From positions 1-33,851 of the forward strand of contig NW_003114149.1 of assembly GCF_000003605.2 (NCBI RefSeq): a DNA stretch of 33,851 nt, in the 5' to 3' direction. This DNA is from Saccoglossus kowalevskii (lineage: Eukaryota; Hemichordata; Enteropneusta; Harrimaniidae). Within the stretch, counting starts at the first letter, position 1. Each line of letters starts with the position of its first letter. Under the pieces are notes generated by a model. The model was not told the DNA's origin, made no database searches, and worked only from the letters and a program-made list of their open reading frames with translations. Both the position numbers and the translations under genes were made by a program. Positions 11,990-26,271 of this stretch are shown one piece after another.

Positions 11990-13400
11990 TGAATGTCATG
12001 CGTGCCGCATAATATCACTTGCAGTGAATGTCATGCGTACCACATAATATCACTTGTAGGGAAAGTCATGCGTACCACATATATAACTTGTAGCGAATGT
12101 CATGCATACCACATAATATCACTCGTAGCGAATGTCATGTATGCCACATATCACTTGTAGTGAATGTCATGCGTGCCACATAATATCACTTGTAGTGAAT
12201 GTCATGCATGCTACATAATATCACTCGTAGCGAATATCATGCATGCTACATAATAAAACTCACAGCGAATGTCATGCATACCGCATAATATCACTCACAG
12301 CAAATGTCACGCATACAACATAATATCACTTGTAGTGAATGTCATGCATACCACATAATATCACTTGTAGTGAATGTCATGCATACCACATAATATCACT
12401 TGTAGTGAATGTCATGCATGCCACGTAATATCACTTGTAGTGAATGCCATGCATGCGTGCCACATAATATCACTCGTAGCGAATGTCATGCATGCCACAT
12501 AATATCACTCGTAGCGAATGTCATGCATGCCTTATATCACTCGCAGCGAATGTTATGCATGCCTTGTAATATCACTTGCAGTGAATGTCATGCATACCGC
12601 ATAATATCATTCACAGCGATTGTCTCGCATACCACATAATATCACTCGTAGCGAATGTCATGCATGCCACATAATATCACTCATAGCGAATATCATGCAT
12701 GCCACATAATATCACTCACAGCGAATGTCATGCATACCGCATAATATCACTAGTAGCGACTGTCATGCATACCACATAATATCACATTGAATGTCACACA
12801 GATCACGTAATATCACTCGCAGTGAATGTCATACATACCACATAATATCACTTGTAGCGATTGTCATGCATACCACATAATATCATTACTAGCGAATGTC
12901 ATGCATGCCACATAATATCACTTGTAGCGAATGTCATCCATACCACATAATATCACTTGCAGCGAATTTCATGAATGCCACATAATATCACTTGTAGTGA
13001 ATGTCATGCATGCCACATAATATCACTTGTAGTGAATGTCATGCATACCTTATAATATCACTTGTAGCGAATGTCATGCGTGCCACATAATATCACTCAT
13101 AGCGAATGCCATGCATACCTTATAATATCACTTGTAGCAAATGTCATGCATGTCACATAATATCACTTGTAGTGAATGTCATGCATGCCACATAATATCA
13201 CTCGTAGTGAATGTCATGCATGCCACATAATATCACTTGTAGCGAATGTCATACATACCACATAATATCAATTGTAGTGAATGTCATGCATACCACATAA
13301 TATCACTTGTAGCGAATGTCATGCATGCCACATAATATCACTTGTAGTGAATGTCATGCGTACCACATAATATCACTCGTAGCGAATGTCATGCATGCCA
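11990..13400. repeat. Higher-order block G, left copy (partner 23008-24418)
   Basis: The run matches the right copy at a constant offset of 11018, checked at the 39-bp landmark (12424 and 23442) and at CAATTGTAGTG (13269 and 24287). It includes a 34-bp CATATATAAC monomer, the AATAAA monomer (12252), the 39-bp landmark, a monomer with a 3-bp deletion (TTATATCAC) and the 31-bp CATTGAATG monomer (12785). The copies separate after about 13400. Confidence 0.9.
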
Positions 13401-13419
13401 CATAATATCACTTGTAGCG

Positions 13420-16400
13420 AATGTCATACATACCACATAATATCACTACTAGCGAATGTCATGCATACCTTATAATATCACTAGTAGCGAATGTCATGCA
13501 TGCCACATAATATCACTTGTAGCGAATGTCATGCATGCCACATAATATCACTCGTAGTGAATGTCATGCATGCCACATAATATCACTTGTAGCGAATGTC
13601 ATACATACCACATAATATCACTACTAGCGAATGTCATGCATACCTTATAATATCACTAGTAGCGAATGCCATGCATACCACATAATATCACTTGCAGTGA
13701 ATGTCATGCGTACCACATAATATCACTGTAGGGAATGTCATGCGTACCACATAATATCACTCGTAGCGAATGTCATGTATGCCACATATCACTTGTAGTG
13801 AATATCATGCATGCCACATAATATCACTCACAGCTAATGTCATGCATACTGCATAATATCACTAGTAGCGACTGTCATGCATACCACATAATATCACATT
13901 GAATGTCACACAGATCACGTAATATCACTCACAGCGAATGTCATACATACCACATAATATCACTTGTAGCGAATGTCATGCATACCACATAATATCATTA
14001 CTAGCGAATGTCATGCATGCCACATAATATCACTTGCAGCGAATTTCATGAATGCCACATAATATCACTTGTAGTGAATGTCATGCATGCCACATAATAT
14101 CACTTGTAGTGAATGTCATGCATGCCACATAATATCACTCGTAGTGAATGTCATGCATGCCACATAATATCACTTGTAGCGAATGTCATGCATACCACAT
14201 AATATCACTACTAGCGAATGTCATGCATACTTTATAATATCACTAGTAGCGAATGTCATGCATACTTTATAATATCACTAGCAGCGAATGTCATGCGTGC
14301 CACATATATAACTTGTAGCGAATGTCATGCATACCACATAATATCACTTGTAGTGAATGTCATGTATGCCACATATCACTTGTAGTGAATGTCATGCGTG
14401 CCACATAATATCACTTGTAGCGAATGTCATGCATGCTACATAATATCACTCGTAGCGAATATCATGCATGCTACATAATAAAACTCACAGCGAATGTCAT
14501 GCATACCGCATAATATCACTCACAGCAAATGTCACGCATACCACATAATATCACTTGTAGTGAATGTCATGCGTACCACATAATATCACTTGTAGTGAAT
14601 GTCATGCATACCACATAATATCACTTGTAGTGAATGTCATGCATGCCACGTAATATCACTTGTAGTGAATGCCATGCATGCGTGCCACATAATATCACTC
14701 GTAGCGAATGTCATGCATGCCACATAATATCACTCGTAGCGAATGTCATGCATGCCTTATAATATCACTCGCAGCGATTGTTATGCATGCCTTGTAATAT
14801 CACTTGCAGTGAATGTCATGCATACCGCATAATATCATTCACAGCGATTGTCACGCATACCACATAATATCACTCGTAGCGAATGTCTTGCATGCCACAT
14901 AATATCACTCGTAGCGAATATCATGCATGCCACATAATATCACTCACAGCGAATGTCATGCATACCGCATAATATCACTAGTAGCGACTGTCATGCATAC
15001 CACATAATATCATTACTAGCGAATGTCATACATACCACATAATATCACTACTAGCGAATGTCATGCATACCTTATAATATCACTAGTAGCGAATGTCATG
15101 CATGCCACATAATATCACTTGTAGTGAATGTCATGCATGCCACATAATATCACTCGTAGTGAATGTCATGCATGCCACATAATATCACTTGTAGCGAATG
15201 TCATACATACCACATAATATCACTACTAGCGAATGTCATGCATACCTTATAATATCACTAGTAGCGAATGCCATGCATACCACATAATATCACTTGCAGT
15301 GAATGTCATGCGTACCACATAATATCACTTGTAGGGAATGTCATGCGTACCACATAATATCACTCGTAGCGAATGTCATGTATGCCACATATCACTTGTA
15401 GTGAATATCATGCATGCCACATAATATCACTCACAGCTAATGTCATGCATACTGCATAATATCACTAGTAGCGACTGTCATGCATACCACATAATATCAC
15501 ATTGAATGTCACACAGATCACGTAATATCACTCACAGCGAATGTCATACATACCACATAATATCACTTGTAGCGAATGTCATGCATACCACATAATATCA
15601 TTACTAGCGAATGTCATGCATGCCACATAATATCACTTGCAGCGAATTTCATGAATGCCACATAATATCACTTGTAGTGAATGTCATGCATGCCACATAA
15701 TATCACTTGTAGTGAATGTCATGCATGCCACATAATATCACTCGTAGTGAATGTCATGCATGCCACATAATATCACTTGTAGCGAATGTCATGCATACCA
15801 CATAATATCACTACTAGCGAATGTCATGCATACTTTATAATATCACTAGTAGCGAATGTCATGCATACTTTATAATATCACTAGCAACGAATGTCATGCG
15901 TGCCACATAATATCACTTGTAGTGAATGTCATGCGTGCCACATAATATCACTTGTAGCGAATGTCATGCGTGCCACATAATATCACTTGTAGCGAATGTC
16001 ATGCATGCCTTATAATATCACTTGTAGCGAATGTCATGCGTGCCACATAATATCACTTGTAGCGAATGCCAAGCTTACCACATAATATCACTTGCAGTGA
16101 ATGTCATGCGTACCACATAATATCACTTGTAGGGAATGTCATGCGCACCACATATATAACTTGTAGCGAATGTCATGCATACCACATAATATCACTTGTA
16201 GTGAATGTCATGTATGCCACATATCACTTGTAGTGAATGTCATGCGTGCCACATAATATCACTTGTAGCGAATGTCATGCATGCTACATAATATCACTCG
16301 TAGCGAATATCATGCATGCTACATAATAAAACTCACAGCGAATGTCATGCATACCGCATAATATCACTCACAACAAATGTCACGCATACCACATAATAAC

Positions 16401-16860
16401 ACTTGTAGTGAATGTCATGCGTACCACATAATATCACTTGTAGTGAATGTCATGCATACCACATAATATCACTTGTAGTGAATGTCATGCATGCCACGTA
16501 ATATCACTTGTAGTGAATGCCATGCATGCGTGCCACATAATATCACTCGTAGCGAATGTCATGCATGCCACATAATATCACTCGTAGCGAATGTCATGCA
16601 TGCCTTATAATATCACTCGCAGCGATTGTTATGCATGCCTTGTAATATCACTTGCAGTGAATGTCATGCATACCGCATAATATCATTCACAGCGATTGTC
16701 ACGCATACCACATAATATCACTCGTAGCGAATGTCTTGCATGCCACATAATATCACTCGTACCGAATATCATGCATGCCACATAATATCACTCACAGCGA
16801 ATGTCATGCATACCGCATAATATCACTAGTAGCGACTGTCATGCATACCACATAATATCA
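13420..16860. repeat. Local tandem duplication, period 1603 to 1848 bp
   Basis: Two adjacent copies are present, about 13420-14990 and 15023-16860. The spacing is 1603 at the CATTGAATG monomer (13897 and 15500) and 1848 at the AATAAA monomer (14477 and 16325) and the 39-bp landmark (14649 and 16497). The 245-bp change equals seven monomers, missing from the first copy at about 14290-14310, where GCGTGCC runs directly into CACATATATAAC. Shared rare variants such as CTCACAGCTAATG and GCATACTTTATAAT confirm common descent. Confidence 0.9.
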
Positions 16861-17868
16861 TTACTAGCGAATGTCATGCATGCCACATAATATCACTCGT
16901 AGTGAATGCCATGCAAACCACATAATATCACTTGCAGCGAATTTCATGAATGCCACATAATATCACTTGTTGCGAAAGTCATGCGTGCCACATAATATCA
17001 CTTGTAGTGAATGTCATGCGTGCCACATAATATCACTTGTAGTGAATGTCATGCGTACCACATAATATCACTTGTAGTGAATGTCATGCATACCACATAA
17101 TATCACTTGTAGAGAATGTCATGCGTACCACATAATATCACTTGTAGTGAATGTCATGCATGCCACATAATATCACTTGTAGTGAATGTCATGCATGCCA
17201 CATAATATCCCTCGTAGTGAATGTCATGCATGCCACATAATATCACTTGTAGCGAATGTCATGCATACCGCATAATATCACTCACAGCGATTGTCACGCA
17301 TACCACATAATATCACTCGTAGCGAATGTCTTGCATGCCACATAATATCACTCATAGCGAATATCATGCATGCCACATAATATCACTCACAGCGAATGTC
17401 ATGCATACCGCATAATATCACTAGTAGCGACTGTCATGCATACCACATAATATCATTACTAGCGAATGTCATGCATGCCACATAATATCACTTGTAGTGA
17501 ATGCCATGCAAACCACATAATATCACTTGCAGCGAATTTCATGAATGCCACATAATATCACTTGTTGCGAAAGTCATGCGTGCCACATAATATCACTTGT
17601 AGTGAATGTCATGCGTGCCACATAATATCACTTGTAGTGAATGTCATGCGTACCACATAATATCACTTGTAGTGAATGTCATGCATACCACATAATATCA
17701 CTTGTAGCGAATGTCATGCGTACCACATAATATCACTTGTAGTGAATGTCATGCATGCCACATAATATCACTTGTAGTGAATGTCATGCATGCCACATAA
17801 TATCACTCGTAGTGAATGTCATGCATGCCACATAATATCACTTGTAGCGAATGTCATGCATACCACAT
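16690..17868. repeat. Local tandem duplication, period 595 bp
   Basis: Two adjacent copies of a 17-monomer run are seen, about 16690-17273 and 17285-17868. The spacing of 595 is checked at AGCGATTGTCACG (16691 and 17286), at GCCATGCAAACC and at CTTGTTGCGAAAG (16966 and 17561). The copies differ by single bases, for example TACCGAATATC near 16760 against TAGCGAATATC, and TAGAGAATG near 17111 against TAGCGAATG. Confidence 0.9.
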
Positions 17869-18990
17869 AATATCACTACTAGCGAATGTCATGCATACCT
17901 TATATTATCACTAGTAGCGAATGTCATGCATACCTTATAATATCACTAGTAGCGAATGTCATGCGTGCCACATAATATCACTTGTAGTGAATGTCATGCG
18001 TGCCACATAATATCACTTGTAGCGAATGTCATGCGTGCCACATAATATCACTTGTAGCGAATGTCATGCATGCCACATAATATCACTTGCAGTGAATGTC
18101 ATGCGTGCCACATAATATCACTTGCATTGAATGTCATGCGTACCACATAATATCATTTGTAGTGAATGTCATGCATACCACATAATATCACTCGTAGCGA
18201 ATGTCATGTATGCCACATATCACTTGTAGTGAATGTCATGCGTGCCACATAATATCACTTGTAGTGAATGTCATGCATGCTACATAATATCACTCGTAGC
18301 GAATATCATGCATGCTACATAATAAAACTCACAGCGAATGTCATGCATAACGCATAATATCACTCACAGCAAATGTCACGCATTCAACATAATATCACTT
18401 GTAGTGAATGTCATGCATACCACATAATATCACTTGTAGTGAATGTCATGCATACCACATAATATCACTTGTAGTGAATGTCATGCATGCCACGTAATAT
18501 CACTTGTAGTGAATGCCATGCATGCGTGCCACATAATATCACTCGTAGCGAATGTCATGCATGCCACATAATATCACTCGTAGCAAATGTCATGCATGCC
18601 TTATATCACTCGCAGCGAATGTTATGCATGCCTTGTAATATCACTTGCAGTGAATGTCATGCATACCGCATAATATCATTCACAGCGATTGTCACGCATA
18701 CCACATAATATCACTCGTAGCGAATGTCATGCATGCCACATAATATCACTCGTAGCGAATATCATGCATGCCACATAATATCACTCACAGCGAATGTCAT
18801 GCTTATCGCATAATATCACTAGTAGCGACTGTCATGCATACAACATAATATCACATTGAATGTCACACAGATCACGTAATATCACTCGCAGTGAATGTCA
18901 TACATACCACATAATATCACTTGTAGCGATTGTCATGCATACCACATAATATCATTACTAGCGAATGTCATGCATGCCACATAATATCAC
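17541..18990. repeat. Higher-order block D, second copy, with landmark
   Basis: This run is colinear with 3440-4240 at an offset of 14101, then with 4260-4690 after the AATAAA (18321) and 39-bp landmark (18493) monomers that the left copy lacks. The 34-bp CATATATAAC monomer is absent here: CTTGTTGCG to AATAAA is 760 bases, against 794 in the copies at 22476 and 24950. It also holds the 31-bp CATTGAATG monomer (18854). Confidence 0.8.
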
Positions 18991-18999
18991 TTGTAGCGA

Positions 19000-19410
19000 A
19001 TGTCATCCATACCTTATAATATCACTTGTAGCGAATGTCATGCGTGCCACATAATATCACTCATAGCGAATGTCATGCATACCTTATAATATCACTTGTA
19101 GCGAATGTCATGCATGCCACATAATATCACTTGTAGTGAATGTCATGCATGCCACATAATATCACTCGTAGTGAATGTCATGCATGCCACATAATATCAC
19201 TTGTAGTGAATGTCATGCATACCTTATAATATCACTTGTAGCGAATGTCATGCGTGCCACATAATATCACTCATAGCGAATGTCATGCATACCTTATAAT
19301 ATCACTTGTAGCGAATGTCATGCATGCCACATAATATCACTTGTAGTGAATGTCATGCATGCCACATAATATCACTCGTAGTGAATGTCATGCATGCCAC
19401 ATAATATCAC
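19000..19410. repeat. Local tandem duplication, period 210 bp
   Basis: A six-monomer run is present twice side by side. The CTCATAGCG monomer is at 19060 and 19270. The order in each copy is: a CCTTAT end, CTTGTAGCG with GCGTGCC, CTCATAGCG, CTTGTAGCG, CTTGTAGTG, CTCGTAGTG. Equivalent single copies occur near 13060-13230 and 24080-24250, so this is a recent local gain. Confidence 0.85.
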
Positions 19411-19419
19411 TTGTAGCGA

Positions 19420-20815
19420 ATGTCATACATACCACATAATATCAATTGTAGTGAATGTCATGCATACCACATAATATCACTTGTGGCGAATGTCATGCAT
19501 GCCACATAATATCACTTGTAGTGAATGTCATGCGTACCACATATTATCACTCGTAGCGAATGTCATGCATGCCACATAATATCACTTGTAGTGAATGTCA
19601 TGCATGCCACATAATATCACTCGTAGTGAATGTCATGCATGCCACATAATATCACTTGTAGCGAATGTCATACATACCACATAATATCACTACTAGCGAA
19701 TGTCATGCATACCTTATAATATCACTAGTAGCGAATGTCATGCATGCCACATAATATCACTTGTAGTGAATGTCATACATACCACATAATATCACTACTA
19801 GCGAATGTCATGCATACCTTATAATATCACTAGTAGCGAATGCCATGCATACCACATAATATCACTTGCAGTGAATGTCATGCGTACCACATAATATCAC
19901 TTGTAGGGAATGTCATGCGTACCACATAATATCACTCGTAGCGAATGTCATGTATGCCACATATCACTTGTAGTGAATATCATGCATGCCACATAATATC
20001 ACTCACAGCGAATGTCATGCATACTGCATAATATCACTAGTAGCGACTGTCATGCATGCCACATAATATCACTCGTAGTGAATGTCATGCATGCCACATA
20101 ATATCACTTGTAGCGAATGTCATACATACCACATAATATCAATTGTAGTGAATGTCATGCATACCACATAATATCACTTGTGGCGAATGTCATGCATGCC
20201 ACATAATATCACTTGTAGTGAATGCCATGCGTACCACATATTATCACTCGTAGCGAATGTCATGCATGCCACATAATATCACTTGTAGTGAATGTCATGC
20301 ATGCCACATAATATCACTCGTAGTGAATGTCATGCATGCCACATAATATCACTTGTAGCGAATGTCATACATACCACATAATATCACTACTAGCGAATGT
20401 CATGCATACCTTATAATATCACTAGTAGCGAATGTCATGCATGCCACATAATATCACTTGTAGTGAATGTCATGCATGCCACATAATATCACTCGTAGTG
20501 AATGTCATGCATGCCACATAATATCACTTGTAGCGAATGTCATACATACCACATAATATCACTACTAGCGAATGTCATGCATACCTTATAATATCACTAG
20601 TAGCGAATGCCATGCATACCACATAATATCACTTGCAGTGAATGTCATGCGTACCACATAATATCACTTGTAGGGAATGTCATGCGTACCACATAATATC
20701 ACTCGTAGCGAATGTCATGTATGCCACATATCACTTGTAGTGAATATCATGCATGCCACATAATATCACTCACAGCGAATGTCATGCATACTGCATAATA
20801 TCACTAGTAGCGACT
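19420..20815. repeat. Local tandem duplication, period 697 to 767 bp
   Basis: Two adjacent copies are seen, about 19420-20050 and 20110-20815. The spacing is 697 at CAATTGTAGTG (19443 and 20140), at the rare CTTGTGGCG (19480 and 20177) and at CTACTAGCG (19690 and 20387). It becomes 767 at the next CTACTAGCG (19795 and 20562) because two monomers (70 bp) are missing from the first copy. Confidence 0.88.
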
Positions 20816-22386
20816 GTCATGCATACCACATAATATCACATTGAATGTCACACAGATCACGTAATATCACTCACAGCGAATGTCATACATACCACATAAT
20901 ATCACTTGTAGCGAATGTCATGCATACCACATAATATCATTACTAGCGAATGTCATGCATGCCACATAATATCACTTGCAGCGAATTTCATGAATGCCAC
21001 ATAATATCACTTGTAGTGAATGTCATGCATGCCACATAATATCACTTGTAGTGAATGTCATGCATGCCACATAATATCACTCGTAGTGAATGTCATGCAT
21101 GCCACATAATATCACTTGTAGCGAATGTCATGCATACCACATAATATCACTACTAGCGAATGTCATGCATACTTTATAATATCACTAGTAGCGAATGTCA
21201 TGCATACTTTATAATATCACTAGTAGCGAATGTCATGCGTGCCACATAATATCACTTGTAGTGAATGTCATGCGTGCCACATAATATCACTTGTAGCGAA
21301 TGTCATGCATGCCACATAATATCACTTGTAGCGAATGTCATGCATGCCTTATAATATCACTTGTAGCGAATGTCATGCATGCCACATAATATCACTTGTA
21401 GCGAATGCCATGCATACCACATAATATCACTTGCAGTGAATGTCACGCGTACCACATAATATCACTTGTAGGGAATGTCATGCGTACCACATATATAACT
21501 TGTAGCGAATGTCATGCATACCACATAATATCGCTCGTAGCGAATGTCATGTATGCCACATATCACTTGTAGTGAATGTCATGCGTGCCACATAATATCA
21601 CTTGTAGCGAATGCCATGCTTACCACATAATATCACTTGCAGTGAATGTCATGCATACCACATAATATCACTTGTAGGGAATGTCATGCGTACCACATAT
21701 ATAACTTGTAGCGAATGTCATGCATACCACATAATATCACTTGTAGCGAATGTCATGTATGCCACATATCACTTGTAGTGAATGTCATGCGTGCCACATA
21801 ATATCACTTGTAGCGAATGTCATGCATGCTACATAATAAAACTCACAGCGAATGTCATGCATACCACATAATATCACTCACAGCAAATGTCACGCATACC
21901 ACATAATATCACTTGTAGTGAATGTCATGCATACCACATAATATCACTTGTAGTGAATGTCATGCATACCACATAATATCACTTGTAGTGAATGTCATGC
22001 ATGCCACGTAATATCACTTGTAGTGAATGCCATGCATGCGTGCCACATAATATCACTCGTAGCGAATGTCATGCATGCCACATAATATCACTCGTAGCAA
22101 ATGTCATGCATGCCTTATAATATCACTCGCAGCGATTGTTATGCATGCCTTGTAATATCACTTGCAGTGAATGTCATGCATACCGCATAATATCATTCAC
22201 AGCGATTGTCACGCATACCACATAATATCACTCGTAGCGAATGTCATGCATGCCACATAATATCACTCGTAGCGAATATCATGCATGCCACATAATATCA
22301 CTCACAGCAAATGTCATGCATACCGCATAATATCACTAGTAGCGACTGTCATGCATACCACATAATATCATTACTAGCGAATGTCA
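20778..22386. repeat. Higher-order block C, second copy
   Basis: This is the right-hand partner of 1800-3440. It holds the 31-bp CATTGAATG monomer (20839), two 34-bp CATATATAAC monomers, GCCATGCTTACC (21613), the AATAAA monomer (21835) and the 39-bp landmark (22007). It lacks one 35-bp monomer (CTCGTAGCGAATATC type) that the left copy has just before its AATAAA monomer. The nearer run 13897-14300 is also related. Confidence 0.85.
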
Positions 22387-23320
22387 TGCATGCCACATAA
22401 TATCACTTGTAGTGAATGCCATGCAAACCACATAATATCACTTGCAGCGAATTTCATGAATGCCACATAATATCACTTGTTGCGAAAGTCATGCGTGCCA
22501 CATAATATCACTTGTAGTGAATGTCATGCGTGCCACATAATATCACTTGTAGTGAATGTCATGCGTACCACATAATATCACTTGTAGTGAATGTCATGCA
22601 TACCACATAATATCACTTGTAGCGAATGTCATGCATACCACATAATATCACTTGTAGTGAATGTCATGCATGTCACATAATATCACTCGTAGTGAATGTC
22701 ATGCATGCCACATAATATCACTCGTAGTGAATGTCATGCATGCCACATAATATCACTTGTAGCGAATGTCATGCATACCACATAATATCACTACTAGCGA
22801 ATGTCATGCATACCTTATAATATCACTAGTAGCGAATGTCATGCATACCTTATAATATCACTGGTAGCGAATGTCATGCGTGCCACATAATATCACTTGT
22901 AGTGAATGTCATGCGTGCCACATAATATCACTTGTAGCGAATGTCATGCGTGCCACATAATATCACTTGTAGCGAATGTCATGCATGCCACATAATATCA
23001 CTTGCAGTGAATGTCATGCGTGCCACATAATATCACTTGCAGTGAATGTCATGCGTACCACATAATATCACTTGTAGGGAAAGTCATGTGTACCACATAT
23101 ATAACTTGTAGCGAATGTCATGCATACCACATAATATCACTCGTAGCGAATGTCATGTATGCCACATATCACTTGTAGTGAATGTCATGCGTGCCACATA
23201 ATATCACTTGTAGTGAATGTCATGCATGCTACATAATATCACTCGTAGCGAATATCATGCATGCTACATAATAAAACTCACAGCGAATGTCATGCATACC
23301 GCATAATATCACTCACAGCA
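22255..23320. repeat. Higher-order block H, first copy (partner 24729-25794)
   Basis: The run is duplicated 2474 bases to the right. The offset is constant at CTTGTTGCGAAAG (22476 and 24950) and at the AATAAA monomer (23270 and 25744). Single-base differences are scattered, for example GCCATGCAAACC here and GTCATGCAAACC in the partner. It overlaps the start of the block G copy. Confidence 0.88.
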
Positions 23321-24418
23321 AATGTCACGCATACAACATAATATCACTTGTAGTGAATGTCATGCATACCACATAATATCACTTGTAGTGAATGTCATGC
23401 ATACCACATAATATCACTTGTAGTGAATGTCATGCATGCCACGTAATATCACTTGTAGTGAATGCCATGCATGCGTGCCACATAATATCACTCGTAGCGA
23501 ATGTCATGCATGCCACATAATATCACTCGTAGCGAATGTCATGCATGCCTTATATCACTCGCAGCGAATGTTATGCATGCCTTGTAATATCACTTGCAGT
23601 GAATGTCATGCATACCGCATAATATCATTCACAGCGATTGTCACGCATACCACATAATATCACTCGTAGCGAATGTCATGCATGCCACATAATATCACTC
23701 GTAGCGAATATCATGCATGCCACATAATACCACTCACAGCGAATGTCATGCATACCGCATAATATCACTAGTAGCGACTGTCATGCATACAACATAATAT
23801 CACATTGAATGTCACACAGATCACGTAATATCACTCGCAGTGAATGTCATACATACCACATAATATCACTTGTAGTGATTGTCATGCATACCACATAATA
23901 TCATTACTAGCGAATGTCATGCATGCCACATAATATCACTTGTAGCGAATGTCATCCATACCACATAATATCACTTGCAGCGAATTTCATGAATGCCACA
24001 TAATATCACTTGTAGTGAATGTCATGCATGCCACATAATATCACTTGTAGTGAATGTCATGCATACCTTATAATATCACTTGTAGCGAATGTCATGCGTG
24101 CCACATAATATCACTCATAGCGAATGTCATGCATACCTTATAATATCACTTGTAGCGAATGTCATGCATGCCACATAATATCACTTGTAGTGAATGTCAT
24201 GCATGCCACATAATATCACTCGTAGTGAATGTCATGCATGCCACATAATATCACTTGTAGCGAATGTCATACATACCACATAATATCAATTGTAGTGAAT
24301 GTCATGCATACCACATAATATCACTTGTAGCGAATGTCATGCATGCCACATAATATCACTTATAGTGAATGTCATGCGTACCACATAATATCACTCGTAG
24401 CGAATGTCATGCATGCCA
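23008..24418. repeat. Higher-order block G, right copy
   Basis: This is the partner of 11990-13400 at +11018. Its own tail repeats locally: CTCGTAGCGAATATC is at 23698 and 24429, and CATTGAATG is at 23803 and 24534, a spacing of 731. That marks a further tandem step just past its right end. A CATAATACCAC variant near 23726 is private to this copy. Confidence 0.88.
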
Positions 24419-24728
24419 CATAATATCACTCGTAGCGAATATCATGCATGCCACATAATATCACTCACAGCGAATGTCATGCATACCGCATAATATCACT
24501 AGTAGCGACTGTCATGTATACCACATAATATCACATTGAATGTCACACAGATCACGTAATATCACTCGCAGTGAATGTCATACATACCACATAATATCAC
24601 TTGTAGCGATTGTCATGCATACCACATAATATCATTACTAGCGAATGTCATGCATGCCACATAATATCACTTGTAGTGAATGTCATGCAAACCACATAAT
24701 ATCACTTGCAGCGAATTTCATGAATGCC

Positions 24729-25870
24729 ACATAATATCACTCGTAGCGAATATCATGCATGCCACATAATATCACTCACAGCGAATGTCATGCATACCGC
24801 ATAATATCACTAGTAGCGACTGTCATGCATACCACATAATATCATTACTAGCGAATGTCATGCATGCCACATAATATCACTTGTAGTGAATGTCATGCAA
24901 ACCACATAATATCACTTGCAGCGAATTTCATGAATGCCACATAATATCACTTGTTGCGAAAGTCATGCGTGCCACATAATATCACTTGTAGTGAATGTCA
25001 TGCATGCCACATAATATCACTTGTAGTGAATGTCATGCGTACCACATAATATCACTTGTAGTGAATGTCATGCATACCACATAATATCACTTGTAGCGAA
25101 TGTCATGCGTACCACATAATATCACTTGTAGTGAATGTCATGCATGCCACATAATATCACTTATAGTGAATGTCATGCATGCCACATAATATCACTCGTA
25201 GTGAATGTCATGCATGCCACATAATATCACTTGTAGCGAATGTCATGCATACCACATAATATCACTACTAGCGAATGTCATGCATACCTTATAATATCAC
25301 TAGTAGCGAATGTCATGCATACCTTATAATATCACTAGTAGCGAATGTCATGCGTGCCACATAATATCACTTGTAGTGAATGTCATGTGTGCCACATAAT
25401 ATCACTTGTAGCGAATGTCATGCGTGCCACATAATATCACTTGTAGCGAATGTCATGCATGCCACATAATATCACTTGCAGTGAATGTCATGCGTGCCAC
25501 ATAATATTACTTGCTGTGAATGTCATGCGTACCACATAATATCACTTGTAGGGAAAGTCATGCGTACCACATATATAACTTGTAGTGAATGTCATGCATG
25601 CCACATAATATCACTCGTAGCGAATGTCATGTATGCCACATATCACTTGTAGTGAATGTCATGCGTGCCACATAATATCACTTGTAGTGAATGTCATGCA
25701 TGCTACATAATATCACTCGTAGCGAATATCATGCATGCTACATAATAAAACTCACAGCGAATGTCATGCATACCGCATAATATCACTCACAGCAAATGTC
25801 ATGCATACCGCATAATATCACTAGTAGCGACTGTCATGCATACCACATAATATCACATTGAATATCACTT
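24729..25870. repeat. Higher-order block H, second copy, ending at a chimeric monomer
   Basis: The run matches 22255-23320 at +2474 up to about 25794, then switches to CATACCGCAT-type monomers. At 25855-25872 the 31-bp CATTGAATG monomer is cut short and joined directly to ATATCACTTG. The shared GAAT/AATAT bases at the join are what a microhomology or slippage event would leave. Confidence 0.82.
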
Positions 25871-26271
25871 GTAGTGAATGTCATGCGTGCCACATAATAT
25901 CACTTGTAGCGAATGTCATGCGTGCCACATAATATCACTTGTAGCGAATGTCACGCATACAACATAATATCACTTGTAGTGAATGTCATGCATACCACAT
26001 AATATCACTTGTAGTGAATGTCATGCATACCACATAATATCACTTGTAGTGAATGTCATGCATGCCACGTAATATCACTTGTAGTGAATGCCATGCATGC
26101 GTGCCACATAATATCACTCGTAGCGAATGTCATGCATGCCACATAATATCACTCGTAGCGAATGTCATGCATGCCTTATATCACTCGCAGCGAATGTTAT
26201 GCATGCCTTGTAATATCACTTGCAGTGAATGTCATGCATACCGCATAATATCATTCACAGCGATTGTCACG
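25871..26271. repeat. Landmark-bearing segment between two breakpoints
   Basis: This is a short run of standard monomers with the 39-bp landmark at 26068. The monomers after it match those after the landmarks at 12424, 18493 and 23442. The AATAAA monomer is 309 bases before the landmark start codon-like ATG here (25744 to 26053), against 157 in seven other copies, because extra monomers were gained with the 25855 join. It ends inside a monomer at about 26270. Confidence 0.8.

Noticed and set aside
12409-12639. A 76-codon open frame, near-identical at 12409, 18478 and 23427, with related frames at 26053 (81 codons), 4786 (65) and 4245 (60)
   Set aside because: These frames are satellite monomers read through. 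They stay open because the 39-bp monomer shifts frame and a 3-bp deletion (TTATATCAC) or similar change removes an in-frame TAA. The 35-residue periodicity of the translation follows the DNA repeat. Their resemblance comes from block duplication, not from coding constraint.
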